Assembly (NCBI GenBank): GCA_963698395.1
Contig: CAVOQQ010000008.1
Span: 496,001 to 560,000 of the forward strand
Length of the DNA stretch: 64,000 bases
Direction: 5' to 3'
DNA from: JBBQUN01 sp963698395
GTDB lineage: Bacteria; Actinomycetota; Acidimicrobiia; Acidimicrobiales; SZUA-35
Positions 35,279 to 43,802 of this stretch are shown here, piece after piece. Numbering within the stretch: the first letter of the stretch is position 1; the number at the start of each line of letters is the position of its first letter. A program made the position numbers and the translations under genes. The notes beneath the pieces are model-generated. The model was not told the DNA's origin. It made no database searches and worked only from the letters and a program-made list of their open reading frames with translations.

Positions 35279-36169
35279 ATGGACCTCGCTCTGGCGCTCG
35301 ACATCGGTGGCACCAAACTCGCCGCCGCCGTAGTGGATGCCGCTGGCATCGTGACCCATCGCTCGGTCGTTCCCACCGGCTCGCACCCTGATGGCGATGC
35401 CTTGTTCACCCATGTTTGCGATCTGCTCGATCAGTTCGCGCCGTTCGACCGGTTCTCGGTCTTCGGTGTTGGCTGCCCGGGGCCGATGGCCGAACACGGG
35501 CGCCTCGTCTCGCCCCTCAACATCGCCGTCTGGCAGCGGTTCCCGCTCGTCGAGCGGCTGGCCGCCCACACGGGGTTGCCGACCGCGCTCGACGGTGATG
35601 CCAAAGCGCTGGCCCTGGCCGAAGGCTGGGTCGGTGCTGCGGTTGGCGAACGAGACTACGTGGCGATGGTCGTCTCGACCGGCGTCGGTGGTGGGATCGT
35701 CCTCGACGGCCGCCTCCTCGATGGCCGATTGGGCAACGCCGGCCATGTCGGACAGATCGTGGTGAACCCCGACGGGCAGACGCTGCCGGGGCAGATCACC
35801 GGCAGTCTCGAGTCCGAAGCGTCGGGCACGGCGATCGCCCAGCGAACCGGTCGTCCGGCGACCGAGGCGTGCACCGCCGAGATCCGTCATGTCGGCACCA
35901 TGGTCGGCCGAGCCGTCGGCTCGCTGGCGAACGCTCTCGATCTGCATCTCGCAGTGATCGGTGGTTCGGTTGCGCTCGGCCTCGGTGAACCGTTCTTTGC
36001 TGCTGCTCAGGCCGAGTGTGATCGCATCTGTACGCTCGACTACAGCCGAGGCACAAGGATCGAGCCGGTCGGCTTGGGTGTCGAAGCGCCACTGGTGGGT
36101 GCCGCTGCGGTGGGCTTTCGTTCGATCGGCCATGCACTCGGCGGGTTGGCCTCGGCGATGCCGAGCTGA
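35279..36169 (+). CDS. ROK-family protein lacking the zinc-binding cysteines
   Basis: A 296-residue ROK protein: LDIGGTKLAAAVVDAAG, GVGCPGPMAEHG, LDGDAKALALAEGWVGAA (catalytic Asp in the DGDAKA), and STGVGGGIVLDGRLLDG. The usual zinc motif (CxCGxxGC) is missing: after GNAGHVGQIVVNPDG comes QTLPGQITGSLESEASG, with no Cys. The sugar His is kept. It may therefore be a different sub-type of kinase. ATG 35279 is used (TTG 35270 is upstream). Convergent with the next gene by nine bases. Confidence 0.8.
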   Translation: MDLALALDIGGTKLAAAVVDAAGIVTHRSVVPTGSHPDGDALFTHVCDLLDQFAPFDRFSVFGVGCPGPMAEHGRLVSPLNIAVWQRFPLVERLAAHTGLPTALDGDAKALALAEGWVGAAVGERDYVAMVVSTGVGGGIVLDGRLLDGRLGNAGHVGQIVVNPDGQTLPGQITGSLESEASGTAIAQRTGRPATEACTAEIRHVGTMVGRAVGSLANALDLHLAVIGGSVALGLGEPFFAAAQAECDRICTLDYSRGTRIEPVGLGVEAPLVGAAAVGFRSIGHALGGLASAMPS

Positions 36170-36177
36170 TCGGTTTC

Positions 36178-36454
36178 CTAGCGGGGGAAGTCGCGCTTCC
36201 ACTCCAACCAGGTGGTGAGTTCCACACCACCCATCGGGGTCGATCCGTCACCCCCGTAGGCCGTGACCAATCGGAAATGGAGCCATTCGGGCTCGGGCAG
36301 CGGAAGGAACGGCGACGAGCGCCACCATCCTCGGGGAGCCAACTCGAGCGCAGCCCGAGCCGCCGTCGGCCAGAGGTCGGGCCGCGAGCACGAGCGCCTT
36401 GGCTGCGGCGGGGGAGAGCGGCAAACGATCGTGCAACACCGAGGTGAGGGTCAT
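36178..36454 (-). CDS. Small conserved actinobacterial protein, one frameshift near 36380
   Basis: Read by hand in two frames. ATG 36454 begins MTLTSVLHDRLPLSPAAA and runs to about residue 25; after one extra base near 36375-36385 it continues as RPDLWPTAARAALELAP, RGWWRSSPFLPLPEPEW, LHFRLVTAYGGDG and ends LTTWLEWKRDFPR at TAG 36178-36180. The RGWWR..PFLPLP..EWL.FR pattern resembles a family of roughly 90-residue actinobacterial proteins with no known function. Neither frame alone makes a convincing protein. Most annotators would miss it. Confidence 0.6.
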
Positions 36455-36484
36455 CGCCGTCAGGCTAGAGGTTCGAGCCGGTGG

Positions 36485-36886
36485 TCACCGAGTCTCCGGT
36501 TCGACCGGCCGAGGCTGCTTCGAAGGGTTCACGGCCGGCACGAACTCGATGCGGTTGCCGAAAGGATCGTCGCAGAACAGCTGAGTGACGCCGTCGATCG
36601 TCGCGCCGGCCCGAGTCGTGACACCACCATGCTCGAGCCGAGCCGCCAGGGCAGCTCGGTCGTCGACGATGAACGCCGGGTGGCCCTTCTTCGCCGGTGC
36701 GAAGTCGGGGTCGGCGCCGAGATGGATCTGGAGCGTCGGCGTCGCGAACCAGCAGCCGCCGCGAACGGCGAGCTCAGGCGGTTTGGGAATCTGCTCGAGC
36801 CCGAGGAGCCGGCCATAGAACTCGACGGCCACGGCCTCGCCGCCGACGGGCATCGCAAGCTGGACGTGGTCGACGCCGAGGATCAT
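36485..36886 (-). CDS. Glyoxalase/VOC-fold protein
   Basis: A 133-residue VOC protein. ILGVDHVQLAMPVGGE at the start, FYGRLLGLEQI, HLGADPDFAPAKKGHPAF and the end DDPFGNRIEFVPA match the glyoxalase/bleomycin-resistance fold with two beta-alpha-beta-beta-beta units. Candidate metal ligands His (VDH) and Glu (RIEF). Substrate not known. Overlap-free with a monooxygenase-type gene upstream in the same direction (26 bases). Confidence 0.82.
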   Translation of the reverse strand: MILGVDHVQLAMPVGGEAVAVEFYGRLLGLEQIPKPPELAVRGGCWFATPTLQIHLGADPDFAPAKKGHPAFIVDDRAALAARLEHGGVTTRAGATIDGVTQLFCDDPFGNRIEFVPAVNPSKQPRPVEPETR

Positions 36887-36912
36887 GGGCCGGCAAGCGG
36901 GTCGTGACTCGT

Positions 36913-37242
36913 TCAGGCCTGACTGCCCGGCGAACCCGTGGACACCTTGTAGCTCCAGAGCTCGGCGCCCATGCTGACCGGGCCGCCGCTCGGGGCGGGG
37001 CGATCGGCACCCTGGTGGCCGTGGGCGAACGACTGGGAGTTGGTCCACGCCTCGAAGGCCTCCTCGTCTCGCCAGCGGGTGATGACGAGCCACACGTTGC
37101 GGTCGTCGGTCGGCTGGAGCAGCTCGAAGCCCTCGAAACCTTCCTGGCCGTCGACGGCACCGGCACGAGCGGCGAAGCGCTTGCCGAGCTCGTCGCCGGA
37201 ATCGGCCGGCACGGTGATGGCGTTGATCTTGATGATGGTCAT
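36913..37242 (-). CDS. Antibiotic biosynthesis monooxygenase-domain protein
   Basis: A 109-residue ABM-fold protein: MTIIKINAITVPADSGDELG, FAARAGAVDGQEGFEGFELL, VWLVITRWRDEEAFEAW and WTNSQSFAHGHQGADRP. This matches HmoA/MhuD-like heme-degrading or related monooxygenases in actinobacteria, which share a dimeric ferredoxin-like fold; the His near the end (AHGHQ) could be a heme ligand. ATG 37242 has GAGG eight bases before. Adjacent to the VOC gene, so likely one transcript. Confidence 0.78.
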   Translation of the reverse strand: MTIIKINAITVPADSGDELGKRFAARAGAVDGQEGFEGFELLQPTDDRNVWLVITRWRDEEAFEAWTNSQSFAHGHQGADRPAPSGGPVSMGAELWSYKVSTGSPGSQA

Positions 37243-37303
37243 CGGGAGTCCTCGACAGTGAGTTGACGAACGGGCAGCGACCGGCCGGGCAGGAGCCGAC
37301 GGG

Positions 37304-38551
37304 TCATTTCGGGATGTCTTTCCATGGCCCACCGTCGGCGCGGGGTTCTTTCGGCAGGCCGAGCACGATCTCGCCGATGATGTTGCGCTGGACCTGACTG
37401 GTACCGGCGTAGATGGTGCCGGCTCGGGCATTGAGGAAAGTGCCGATCCACGAACCGGAGTCGTTGGGTGCGCCGGGTGAGTCGGTGGAGAAGGCACTGC
37501 TCGGGAACTTGCCGTCGATCACCATGCCGCCGGCCCCGAAGAGGGAAACGCCCAATTCGGTCACGATGCGGTGGTACTCGGACCAATACAGCTTGAAGAT
37601 CGATGCGTCGGCACCGGGATGCTCGCCGGCGAGGAACTTGGTGAGGGTTCGCATGCCGAGATAGCGCATGATCTGCACCTTGGAGTAACACCAGGCGAGT
37701 TGCTGGCGAACGACGGGATCGTCGGCCTTGCCCTGCTGCTTCGCCAGGTCGAGCAGACGATCGAGTTCGACGCCGAAGAGCACCGGTGTGGTGGCCGCCG
37801 CTTCGCCCCGCTCGAAGCCGAGCAGGGTCATGGCGACACCCCAGCCACCGTTGACCTCGCCGATGACGTTCTCCTTGGGTGCTCGGGCATCGGTGAAGAA
37901 CACCTCGTTGAACTCCGACTCGCCGCTGATCATCTCGATCGGTCGGACTTCGACCCCGGGCTGATCCATCGGGACCAGGAGGAAGGTGATGCCACGGTGC
38001 TTCGCCGCCGCGGCGTCGGTGCGGGTGAGCACGAAGATCCAGTCGGCGAGATGGCCGGCCGAGGTCCAGATCTTCTGGCCGTTGATGACCCACTCGTCGC
38101 CGTCGAGTTCGGCCTTGCAGCCGAGGTTGCCGAGGTCGGAACCTGCATTCGGCTCGGAGTAACCCTGGCACCAGAGGTCTTCGCCCGAGATGATGCGGGG
38201 CAGGAAGTGCTTCTTCTGCTCTTCGGTTCCCCATTGGATGATCGTGTTGCCGACCATCTGGATGCTGAAGGCATCGTTGGCGCCCCCGGTGGGCACGCCG
38301 GCCTTGGCGAATTCCTCGGCCATGATCACGCCCTCGAGCTGTGACAGCCCGGCGCCGCCGTACTCGGTAGGCCAGGAGGCGGCGAGCAGCGTGTTGTCGC
38401 GCAGGATGTCTCGCCACTGCTTGGTGAACTCGGCGGCGGCGTCGGCGGGAAGGGCGCCGATCCCCTGCCAGTCAGCGGGAAGGTGTTCGGCGAGGAATGC
38501 CTGGATCTTCTCGCGGAAGACGGCGGCTTCGGGGCTGTAGGTGGGCTGCAT
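37304..38551 (-). CDS. Acyl-CoA dehydrogenase
   Basis: A 415-residue flavoprotein of the acyl-CoA dehydrogenase family: EYGGAGLSQLEGVIMAEEFA, CQGYSEPNAGSDLGNL (FAD-binding), ITFLLVPMDQPGVEV, and the C-terminal GTIYAGTSQVQRNIIGE motif that contacts FAD. Within beta-oxidation it oxidises an acyl-CoA to the enoyl-CoA; chain length is not set by what I can see. ATG 38551. A 7-4-7 dyad at 38562-38579 directly upstream matches the operator of the TetR gene at 19466, so it is probably controlled by that repressor. Confidence 0.92.
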   Translation of the reverse strand: MQPTYSPEAAVFREKIQAFLAEHLPADWQGIGALPADAAAEFTKQWRDILRDNTLLAASWPTEYGGAGLSQLEGVIMAEEFAKAGVPTGGANDAFSIQMVGNTIIQWGTEEQKKHFLPRIISGEDLWCQGYSEPNAGSDLGNLGCKAELDGDEWVINGQKIWTSAGHLADWIFVLTRTDAAAAKHRGITFLLVPMDQPGVEVRPIEMISGESEFNEVFFTDARAPKENVIGEVNGGWGVAMTLLGFERGEAAATTPVLFGVELDRLLDLAKQQGKADDPVVRQQLAWCYSKVQIMRYLGMRTLTKFLAGEHPGADASIFKLYWSEYHRIVTELGVSLFGAGGMVIDGKFPSSAFSTDSPGAPNDSGSWIGTFLNARAGTIYAGTSQVQRNIIGEIVLGLPKEPRADGGPWKDIPK

Positions 38552-38561
38552 GCCCGCCAAT

Positions 38562-38579
38562 CTAGACCGGTCGGTCAAG
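38562..38579. promoter_or_regulatory. Probable TetR operator before the acyl-CoA dehydrogenase
   Basis: CTAGACC, four-base spacer GGTC, GGTCAAG: the same 7-4-7 layout as the site at 20123-20140 with one mismatch in the left arm (CTAGACC for CTTGACC). It lies 11-28 bases before the dehydrogenase ATG and overlaps the stop codon of the upstream lipoate-ligase-like gene. TAGATT follows on the minus strand and could be the -10 of a leaderless transcript, so bound repressor would occlude it. Confidence 0.65.
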
Positions 38580-39396
38580 AGGAAGAAACTCGGGATCGGG
38601 TGACGTCGTCCGCGCTCGTCGGTCTGCCCGCACGCAGTGCATCGAGCAAGGTCTGCAGCGTCGGCTCGAGATCGCCGAGTGACGCGATCGCCTTGTGCCC
38701 GGCGGGCAGCCCGATGCCGCGAGGAGGGGTCTGCTCGGCGCGCGCCTCGAGCGCTTCGCGCAGCGGTCCGCGGGCATGGGGGAGCAGGAGTGGGCTGTGG
38801 TCGCCCAGTTCGAGCATCGTCTGGAAGCGGGCACCGGATCGGGTGCGTCGTTGTGAGAGCCCGACGACCTTGTGCCCGTCCACGACGATCTCGCCCGAGC
38901 CCAGTCCGGCGAAGCAGAGCAGGCGCCCGGCTTCGGCATCGAGCAGCGGTCCGCGATGGACCTGCGGGGTGATGCCGGTGCGCCGGCGGATCGTGTCGGC
39001 CCACGCCTTCCCGACCCAGTCGAAGGCTCGATGCACGTCGTCGACCCAGAGTGGGTGGGCGGGACCGATCAGGAGGTCGACCCAGAGATGGGTTCCCGGC
39101 ACGACGACGACCAGCCCGCCACCGCTGCGCCGACGGCCGACTTCCCAGCCTGCTGCCTCCGCCGAACCGGCGTCGATCAGGTCGAGGGGTTGGGCACTGC
39201 CGAGGACGATCGCTGGTCGGGTCGAGCGGTGGATCCACGCCTCGGCGGCATCGGCGCCGAGTTCGGGCAGGGGGCGGTGGTGGAACTCGATCGCCGATCC
39301 TTCGCTGTGAAGGAACGACCACGGGGTCTGGCGGGTCTGGGTCTCGGGCGTCGGGGCCTTGGGCGTCGGGCCGGGGATCGAGGAAGGGGATGTCAT
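38575..39396 (-). CDS. Lipoate/biotin protein ligase-like (BPL/LPL catalytic domain) protein
   Basis: A 273-residue protein with the ligase signature: GRRRSGGGLVVVVPGTHLW, the lysine of DGHKVVGLSQRRTRSG and GARFQTML. Those correspond to the lipoyl/biotinyl-AMP binding loop and catalytic Lys. Resembles LplA or LipM-type transferases, with a Pro/Thr-rich N-terminal tail. Start ATG 39396 (GGAAA nine bases upstream); longer reading frames exist but extend into the mraZ upstream region. Which cofactor it transfers is uncertain. Confidence 0.78.
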   Translation of the reverse strand: MTSPSSIPGPTPKAPTPETQTRQTPWSFLHSEGSAIEFHHRPLPELGADAAEAWIHRSTRPAIVLGSAQPLDLIDAGSAEAAGWEVGRRRSGGGLVVVVPGTHLWVDLLIGPAHPLWVDDVHRAFDWVGKAWADTIRRRTGITPQVHRGPLLDAEAGRLLCFAGLGSGEIVVDGHKVVGLSQRRTRSGARFQTMLELGDHSPLLLPHARGPLREALEARAEQTPPRGIGLPAGHKAIASLGDLEPTLQTLLDALRAGRPTSADDVTRSRVSSS

Positions 39397-39801
39397 CGGT
39401 TTTCCAGCGTAGGGGGCACCGGTTTCCGATGGCGTCGTCGTCCTCGGCGAGTGAGGTGTGCGCACCCTTTGTGACCGAATCATGACGACGTCGCCGGTGG
39501 CGGAAAACTTCTCGATTGGTGGTCGTCCCAGCACGTTGGGTGTGAGAAGGGCGCTCACCAGGAAGAACGGAAACCGGTCCGAACAGGTGTTTGTGTCGAA
39601 GGGTGGTGGGATGACCACGCAATGTCAGGAAGGGGTTGCCCGGTGGGGGGAAGTGTCATAAAGTGTCACTCATCGGCACGGGAGTGCAGGTCCAGGACAT
39701 CGGGCCTCACGAACGGGTCGCTGCACCCTCACGGCACCACCCTCCGGGGCGAGGTCGAGGGGGTGGTTTCCCTCACGACAATGCAAATCCAGGAGTGGTG
39801 A
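39397..39801. other. 405-bp intergenic region upstream of the division cluster
   Basis: No gene seen. It holds the divergent start of the lipoate-ligase-like gene at one end and the probable dcw promoter at 39636-39664. Within it AAGTGTCA is repeated directly with a 10-base period (39651-39658, 39661-39668), a candidate regulatory repeat. CCAGGAG at 39789-39795 is the ribosome site of mraZ. I find no hairpin, riboswitch or tRNA. Confidence 0.6.
39636..39664 (+). promoter_or_regulatory. Probable dcw-cluster promoter with AAGTGTCA direct repeats
   Basis: TTGCCC (39636-39641), a 17-base spacer, TAAAGT (39659-39664). The two AAGTGTCA repeats sit over the -10 and just downstream, where MraZ or another regulator could bind, though the typical TGGG-type MraZ boxes are not clear. 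The message would start near 39671, giving a 130-base leader before mraZ. Confidence 0.5.
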
Positions 39802-40227
39802 ATGTTCGTTGGGCAACACGAACACTCACTCGATCCCAAGGGTCGAGTGGTGCTGCCTGCGTCGTTCCGGTCGGCTGTGGTCGATCGGGGTTATGTCACC
39901 ACGCTCGGCACACACATCGGACTGTGGGATGAAGACGGGTTTCGCGAACTCACGGAGAAGCTTCAACAACTCCGCGACGAGCAGAAACTCAGCGCTGCCG
40001 AAGTTCGCAAGATCATTCGGGACACAACACTGGTCAAGCTCGACTCGGCCGGACGGATCACGCTTCCTCGAGCCTTGCTCGACGATCTGGGATTCCGTAA
40101 GGACGTGGTCATCACCGGCTACATCGACCGAGTCGAAATTTGGCCGGCAGAGGCGTTTGCAGAGATGAACGCCAGTGCCGACAGCAATGCAAAATTGGCG
40201 GACGCACTCGAACAGCACGGTCTGTAG
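39802..40227 (+). CDS. mraZ: Transcriptional regulator MraZ
   Basis: A 141-residue protein, first gene of the division cluster. Two AbrB-like half-domains are visible: FVGQHEHSLDPKGRVVLPAS (DPKGR motif) and LVKLDSAGRITLPRALLDDL (DSAGR). MraZ represses the dcw operon in several bacteria by binding its own promoter region. ATG 39802 has AGGAG upstream. The following rsmH starts 241 bases later, a longer gap than usual, with no gene in it. Confidence 0.95.
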   Translation: MFVGQHEHSLDPKGRVVLPASFRSAVVDRGYVTTLGTHIGLWDEDGFRELTEKLQQLRDEQKLSAAEVRKIIRDTTLVKLDSAGRITLPRALLDDLGFRKDVVITGYIDRVEIWPAEAFAEMNASADSNAKLADALEQHGL

Positions 40228-40468
40228 AACCAGTCCAGTTCGGCGCGGCACTGCGTCCGGGCGAACAGCAACACGGAAGAGAAAGGAGCACGACAACACC
40301 GAATCGAATCGTTCATCGGTTGCCTTCCGGGCAATGGAGAGTGGTACTTCTGCCCCACAACTCCGCCCGCTACCCCTCGAGTACGTAACAGGAGAGAAAC
40401 CCTGCCGTACGCCCATTTCCCGGGGGGCTACCGATGACCGAATCGCACAGGTGTTGTCGTTCACGGCG

Positions 40469-41434
40469 ATGGCGGATCAAGCGCGCTCACACTCCGGCGG
40501 GTTCCACCACGATCCGGTGATGCTCCGCGAGGTCGTCGAACTCTTCGAACCCGTGCCCGCCGGCGTCTATCTCGACGCCACGCTCGGGGGAGCGGGGCAC
40601 GCCGTCGCCGTGCTCACCGCTCACGACCACCTCACCCTGCTCGGTATCGACCAAGACCCACTGGCACTCGACGTGGCAGCGGAGCGTCTGGCCGCCTTCG
40701 GCGACCGTGTCGTCATCGCCCGCTCACGGTTCGACTCGCTCGCTGCGGTGTGTCGAGAACTCGGCATCGAGTCGCTCTCGGGTTTTCTCTTCGACCTCGG
40801 CGTGAGTTCGCCGCAGCTCGATGTGGCCGAGCGTGGCTTCAGCTTTCGCAACGACGGCCCGCTCGACATGCGGATGGACCCCGAGGCCTCGCTGACGGCA
40901 GCCGACGTGGTCAACACCTACAGCCACGGTGAACTGGCCCATGCATTGAAGATGCACGCCGACGAACGATTTGCCGGCCGCATCGCTTCGGCGATCCTGG
41001 CCAAACGGCCCTTTGCCAGCACGACCCAGCTCGCCGCGGTCGTGGTCGACGCCATTCCTGCGGCGGCCCGACGCACCGGTGGCCACCCAGCGAAGCGCAC
41101 GTTCCAGGCGCTTCGGATCGAAGTCAATCAAGAACTGGCGGTCATCCGCCCGGCCCTCGAGGCCGCACTCGACCTCCTCGTCCCCGGCGGACGAGGCGCC
41201 GTCCTCACGTATCACTCCGGCGAAGACCGGATCGTGAAGGACGTCTTTCGCAGGCGCAGCACGGCGGACGTCCCGCCCGGGCTCCCGGTACCCGCCACTG
41301 ACGAACCCGAGTTCGCCGTGCTGCGCCCGCTTGCTCGTCGTCCGAGTGACGACGAAGTGACCGCCAATCCCCGTGCCGGAAGTGCGCGTCTGCGCACCAT
41401 CGAGCGCAACCCCGATCGAAAGCAGGCCGCGTGA
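40469..41434 (+). CDS. rsmH: 16S rRNA m4C1402 methyltransferase
   Basis: A 321-residue SAM-dependent N4-cytosine methyltransferase acting on 16S rRNA C1402. Visible: FHHDPVMLREVVELFEP, the SAM-binding DATLGGAGHAVAVLT, FLFDLGVSSPQLD, GFSFRNDGPLDMRMD, AKRTFQALRIEVNQEL and the C-terminal LTYHSGEDRIVKD. Start ATG 40469 is chosen because the preceding in-frame part (from 40334) reads as poorly conserved; GTG 40451 is possible. It ends with TGATG overlap to the ftsL-like gene. Confidence 0.93.
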   Translation: MADQARSHSGGFHHDPVMLREVVELFEPVPAGVYLDATLGGAGHAVAVLTAHDHLTLLGIDQDPLALDVAAERLAAFGDRVVIARSRFDSLAAVCRELGIESLSGFLFDLGVSSPQLDVAERGFSFRNDGPLDMRMDPEASLTAADVVNTYSHGELAHALKMHADERFAGRIASAILAKRPFASTTQLAAVVVDAIPAAARRTGGHPAKRTFQALRIEVNQELAVIRPALEAALDLLVPGGRGAVLTYHSGEDRIVKDVFRRRSTADVPPGLPVPATDEPEFAVLRPLARRPSDDEVTANPRAGSARLRTIERNPDRKQAA

Positions 41435-41838
41435 TGACCGCTCGCAGCGTAACGACCGCCGCTCGGGTGACCGAACGAGCCGGGAACCGCCGTACGGCCG
41501 CACCGGCGAAGGCCTCGAAACCCAAGCTGCGAGTCGTCGATCATCATCGGCTCAAACGGGCAGCTCGCCGCCGCCGCATGGGTCTGTGGCTGGCCGGCGC
41601 CGTTGCGGTCGGCATGTTCGTCTCGGCTCTTGCCCAGGCCGAACTCGTCCGCGGCCAGCAAGAACTCAACGAGATGCGGGCCCAGGTCGTCGAGGTGCGA
41701 GCCGAACAGGCACGACTCGAGCGTGAGATCGTGATGGCGTCGGCACCCCAGATCGTGGTCGAACGAGCCCGTGGACTCGGCATGGTCCGAGCCACCGAAC
41801 CGCAGTACTTCCCGGCCGTTCGAGCGTTGGAGGGCTGA
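41434..41838 (+). CDS. FtsL-like/septum-formation initiator protein
   Basis: A 134-residue protein with a basic N-terminal cytoplasmic tail (RRTAAPAKASKPKLRVVDHH), one transmembrane helix (about 47-69, GLWLAGAVAVGMFVSALAQ) and an external coiled coil (LVRGQQELNEMRAQVVEVRA, then EIVMASAPQIVVERARGLG). Position between rsmH and ftsI and the architecture mark it as the FtsL component of the divisome, with FtsB-like features. Sequence conservation in this family is low. ATG 41434 overlaps the rsmH stop; the GTG at 41431 is possible. The stop overlaps ftsI by one base. Confidence 0.8.
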   Translation: MTARSVTTAARVTERAGNRRTAAPAKASKPKLRVVDHHRLKRAARRRRMGLWLAGAVAVGMFVSALAQAELVRGQQELNEMRAQVVEVRAEQARLEREIVMASAPQIVVERARGLGMVRATEPQYFPAVRALEG

Positions 41839-43802
41839 TGGCGCAGCGCACGAGCCATCCGCGAGATCCTCGACGACGCATCGTCGCGCTGCTCTGTGTG
41901 TTTTGCCTGATCGGGATCGGCTTCATCTTCAGCCTCGTCGATCTGCAGACGGTACGGGCCGATCGATACCGCGACATCGGGGAAGAGCAGCGCACGCGAG
42001 CGGTGGCGTTGACCGGCTACCGCGGTCGGCTGCTCGATCGTGATGGTGCCGTGCTCGCAACCTCGACGCCGGGTCAGCAACTCGTGGTCGACCCGCAGAA
42101 GGTCGAAGACCCAGCGGCAACGGCCGCTGTCCTCGCGCCGGTTCTCGGGATCGATGCGGCTGCGCTGATCGAACCACTGACCCCGGCCAACGACGAAGAC
42201 CGCTACGGGCTGCTGGTCGAATCGGTCGATGCCGACGGGCTCGCTCGCTATCTCGATCTGGCCGACGACGAAGAGATGCGCGACGTCCTGAACGGCGTGT
42301 CGGTCGTGCCGGTCGAGGAACGGATCTACCCGGCAGGCAATCTGGCTCGACCGGTGGTCGGCAAGATGGGCGTCGACTCGGCGCTCTACGGGATGGAGTG
42401 GCAGTTCAACCAGGCGCTCGAGGGTGAGGCCGGTGTCGATCGTCACGAGCGGTCGGTGTTCGGCGTGATCTCGGTCGGCGATCGTGATGTCGAGCCGGCG
42501 ACCAAGGGCGACGACGTCTACCTCACGATCGATCAGAACATCCAGTACGTGGTCGAAGAAGCGTTGATGGAGCATTGCCGCGACACCCTGGCCGAGTCGG
42601 CTCAGGCGGTCGTGAGCAACCCCCGGACCGGCGAGATCCTCGCGATGGCCACCGTGGTGCGAACCGAGACCGGTGACTGCATCGTCCCGATCTACAACGC
42701 TCCGCTGGTCGACACGTTCGAACCCGGTTCGGTCATCAAGATGGTGACGGCAGCTGCTGCGGTCGAGGAACTGGGCTGGAACTCGTCGACGACGTTCGAT
42801 GTGCCGAACTCGATCGTGGTCGAGGACAAGGAGTTCTTCGAGCACGACGAGCATCCGGTTGCGCCGTATCCCGTGGCCCAGATCATCGCTCAGTCGATGA
42901 ACGTCGGCACGATCATGATGGGGCAGGCGGTCGGGCCCGAGAAGCTCGCCGAGTACCTCGCAGCGTTCGGCTTCGGTCAGGAGACCGGCCTCGGCTTCAA
43001 GGACGAGGCCACGGGCCGGGTCCGTCCGTACGACGAATGGTATGGCTCCGACATCGGTTCGATCTCGATCGGCCAGGGCATGTCGACCAACACCGTGCAG
43101 CTGGCCATGGCCTACAACACGATCGCCAACGACGGCGTCTACCTCGGACCGAAACTGGTGCACTCGATCGTCGACGGCAACGGGGAACTGCAGCCCCAGC
43201 CCTCGCAGATCACCCGTCGGGTGATTTCGTCCGAAGCGGCAGCCGAGGTGACCAAGATGCTGACGGCGGTGGTCGACCCCAGCGGGATCGGCACCGGTCG
43301 AGCGGCGGCGGTTCCCGGCTACACCGTTGCCGGCAAGACCGGCACGGCCTGGAAGGTGTTCGAAGACGAGAACGGCGACTTCGGGTATGGCTACCCCGGG
43401 AATCGTCGCTACGTGGTGACCTTCGCCGGCTTCCTCCCGGCCGACGACCCGCAACTCTCCATCGTCGTCGTGGTCGACGAGCCGAAGACCCAGACCAGTG
43501 CCGGTCTCGTGGCGGCGCCGGTCTTCGCCGACGTCGCCCACTACGTGGTGCGGATCATGGGCATCGCCCCCGAACACGACGCACTTGCTCCGGGTGAGGT
43601 CGTGCGTGGAACTCCTGCGGTGGCCACCGAGGATCCGCTGACCGAGACGCCGGCCGCCGAGGCGATCGCGCCCGAGGCGAGCCCGGATGACCAACCGCCG
43701 GCCGAGGAGCCGACCGAAGAGACACTCGAGGTCGAAACCCTCGAGGTGGCGTCCGACCCACCCGACGCCGAGTCGACAGCAGAGGGCACGGCACAAGGGT
43801 GA
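41838..43802 (+). CDS. ftsI: Peptidoglycan transpeptidase FtsI (PBP3/PBP2 type)
   Basis: A 654-residue class B penicillin-binding protein for septal crosslinking. N-terminal helix (about 14-36), then the pedestal (GYRGRLLDRDGAVLATS) and the transpeptidase domain: active-site Ser298-x-x-Lys301 in EPGSVIKM, Ser353-x-Asn in SMNVG and Lys500-Thr-Gly in GKTGTAWK. The C-terminal about 80 residues are an acidic, Pro/Glu/Thr-rich tail not found in the usual FtsI. ATG overlaps the previous stop by one base and the stop overlaps murE, so all are coupled. Confidence 0.95.
   Translation: MAQRTSHPRDPRRRIVALLCVFCLIGIGFIFSLVDLQTVRADRYRDIGEEQRTRAVALTGYRGRLLDRDGAVLATSTPGQQLVVDPQKVEDPAATAAVLAPVLGIDAAALIEPLTPANDEDRYGLLVESVDADGLARYLDLADDEEMRDVLNGVSVVPVEERIYPAGNLARPVVGKMGVDSALYGMEWQFNQALEGEAGVDRHERSVFGVISVGDRDVEPATKGDDVYLTIDQNIQYVVEEALMEHCRDTLAESAQAVVSNPRTGEILAMATVVRTETGDCIVPIYNAPLVDTFEPGSVIKMVTAAAAVEELGWNSSTTFDVPNSIVVEDKEFFEHDEHPVAPYPVAQIIAQSMNVGTIMMGQAVGPEKLAEYLAAFGFGQETGLGFKDEATGRVRPYDEWYGSDIGSISIGQGMSTNTVQLAMAYNTIANDGVYLGPKLVHSIVDGNGELQPQPSQITRRVISSEAAAEVTKMLTAVVDPSGIGTGRAAAVPGYTVAGKTGTAWKVFEDENGDFGYGYPGNRRYVVTFAGFLPADDPQLSIVVVVDEPKTQTSAGLVAAPVFADVAHYVVRIMGIAPEHDALAPGEVVRGTPAVATEDPLTETPAAEAIAPEASPDDQPPAEEPTEETLEVETLEVASDPPDAESTAEGTAQG

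Noticed and set aside
39600..39660. MraZ-binding TGGG repeats upstream of mraZ
   Set aside because: GTGGG occurs at 39607 and near 39643 but too far apart and without the regular spacing of known MraZ boxes.
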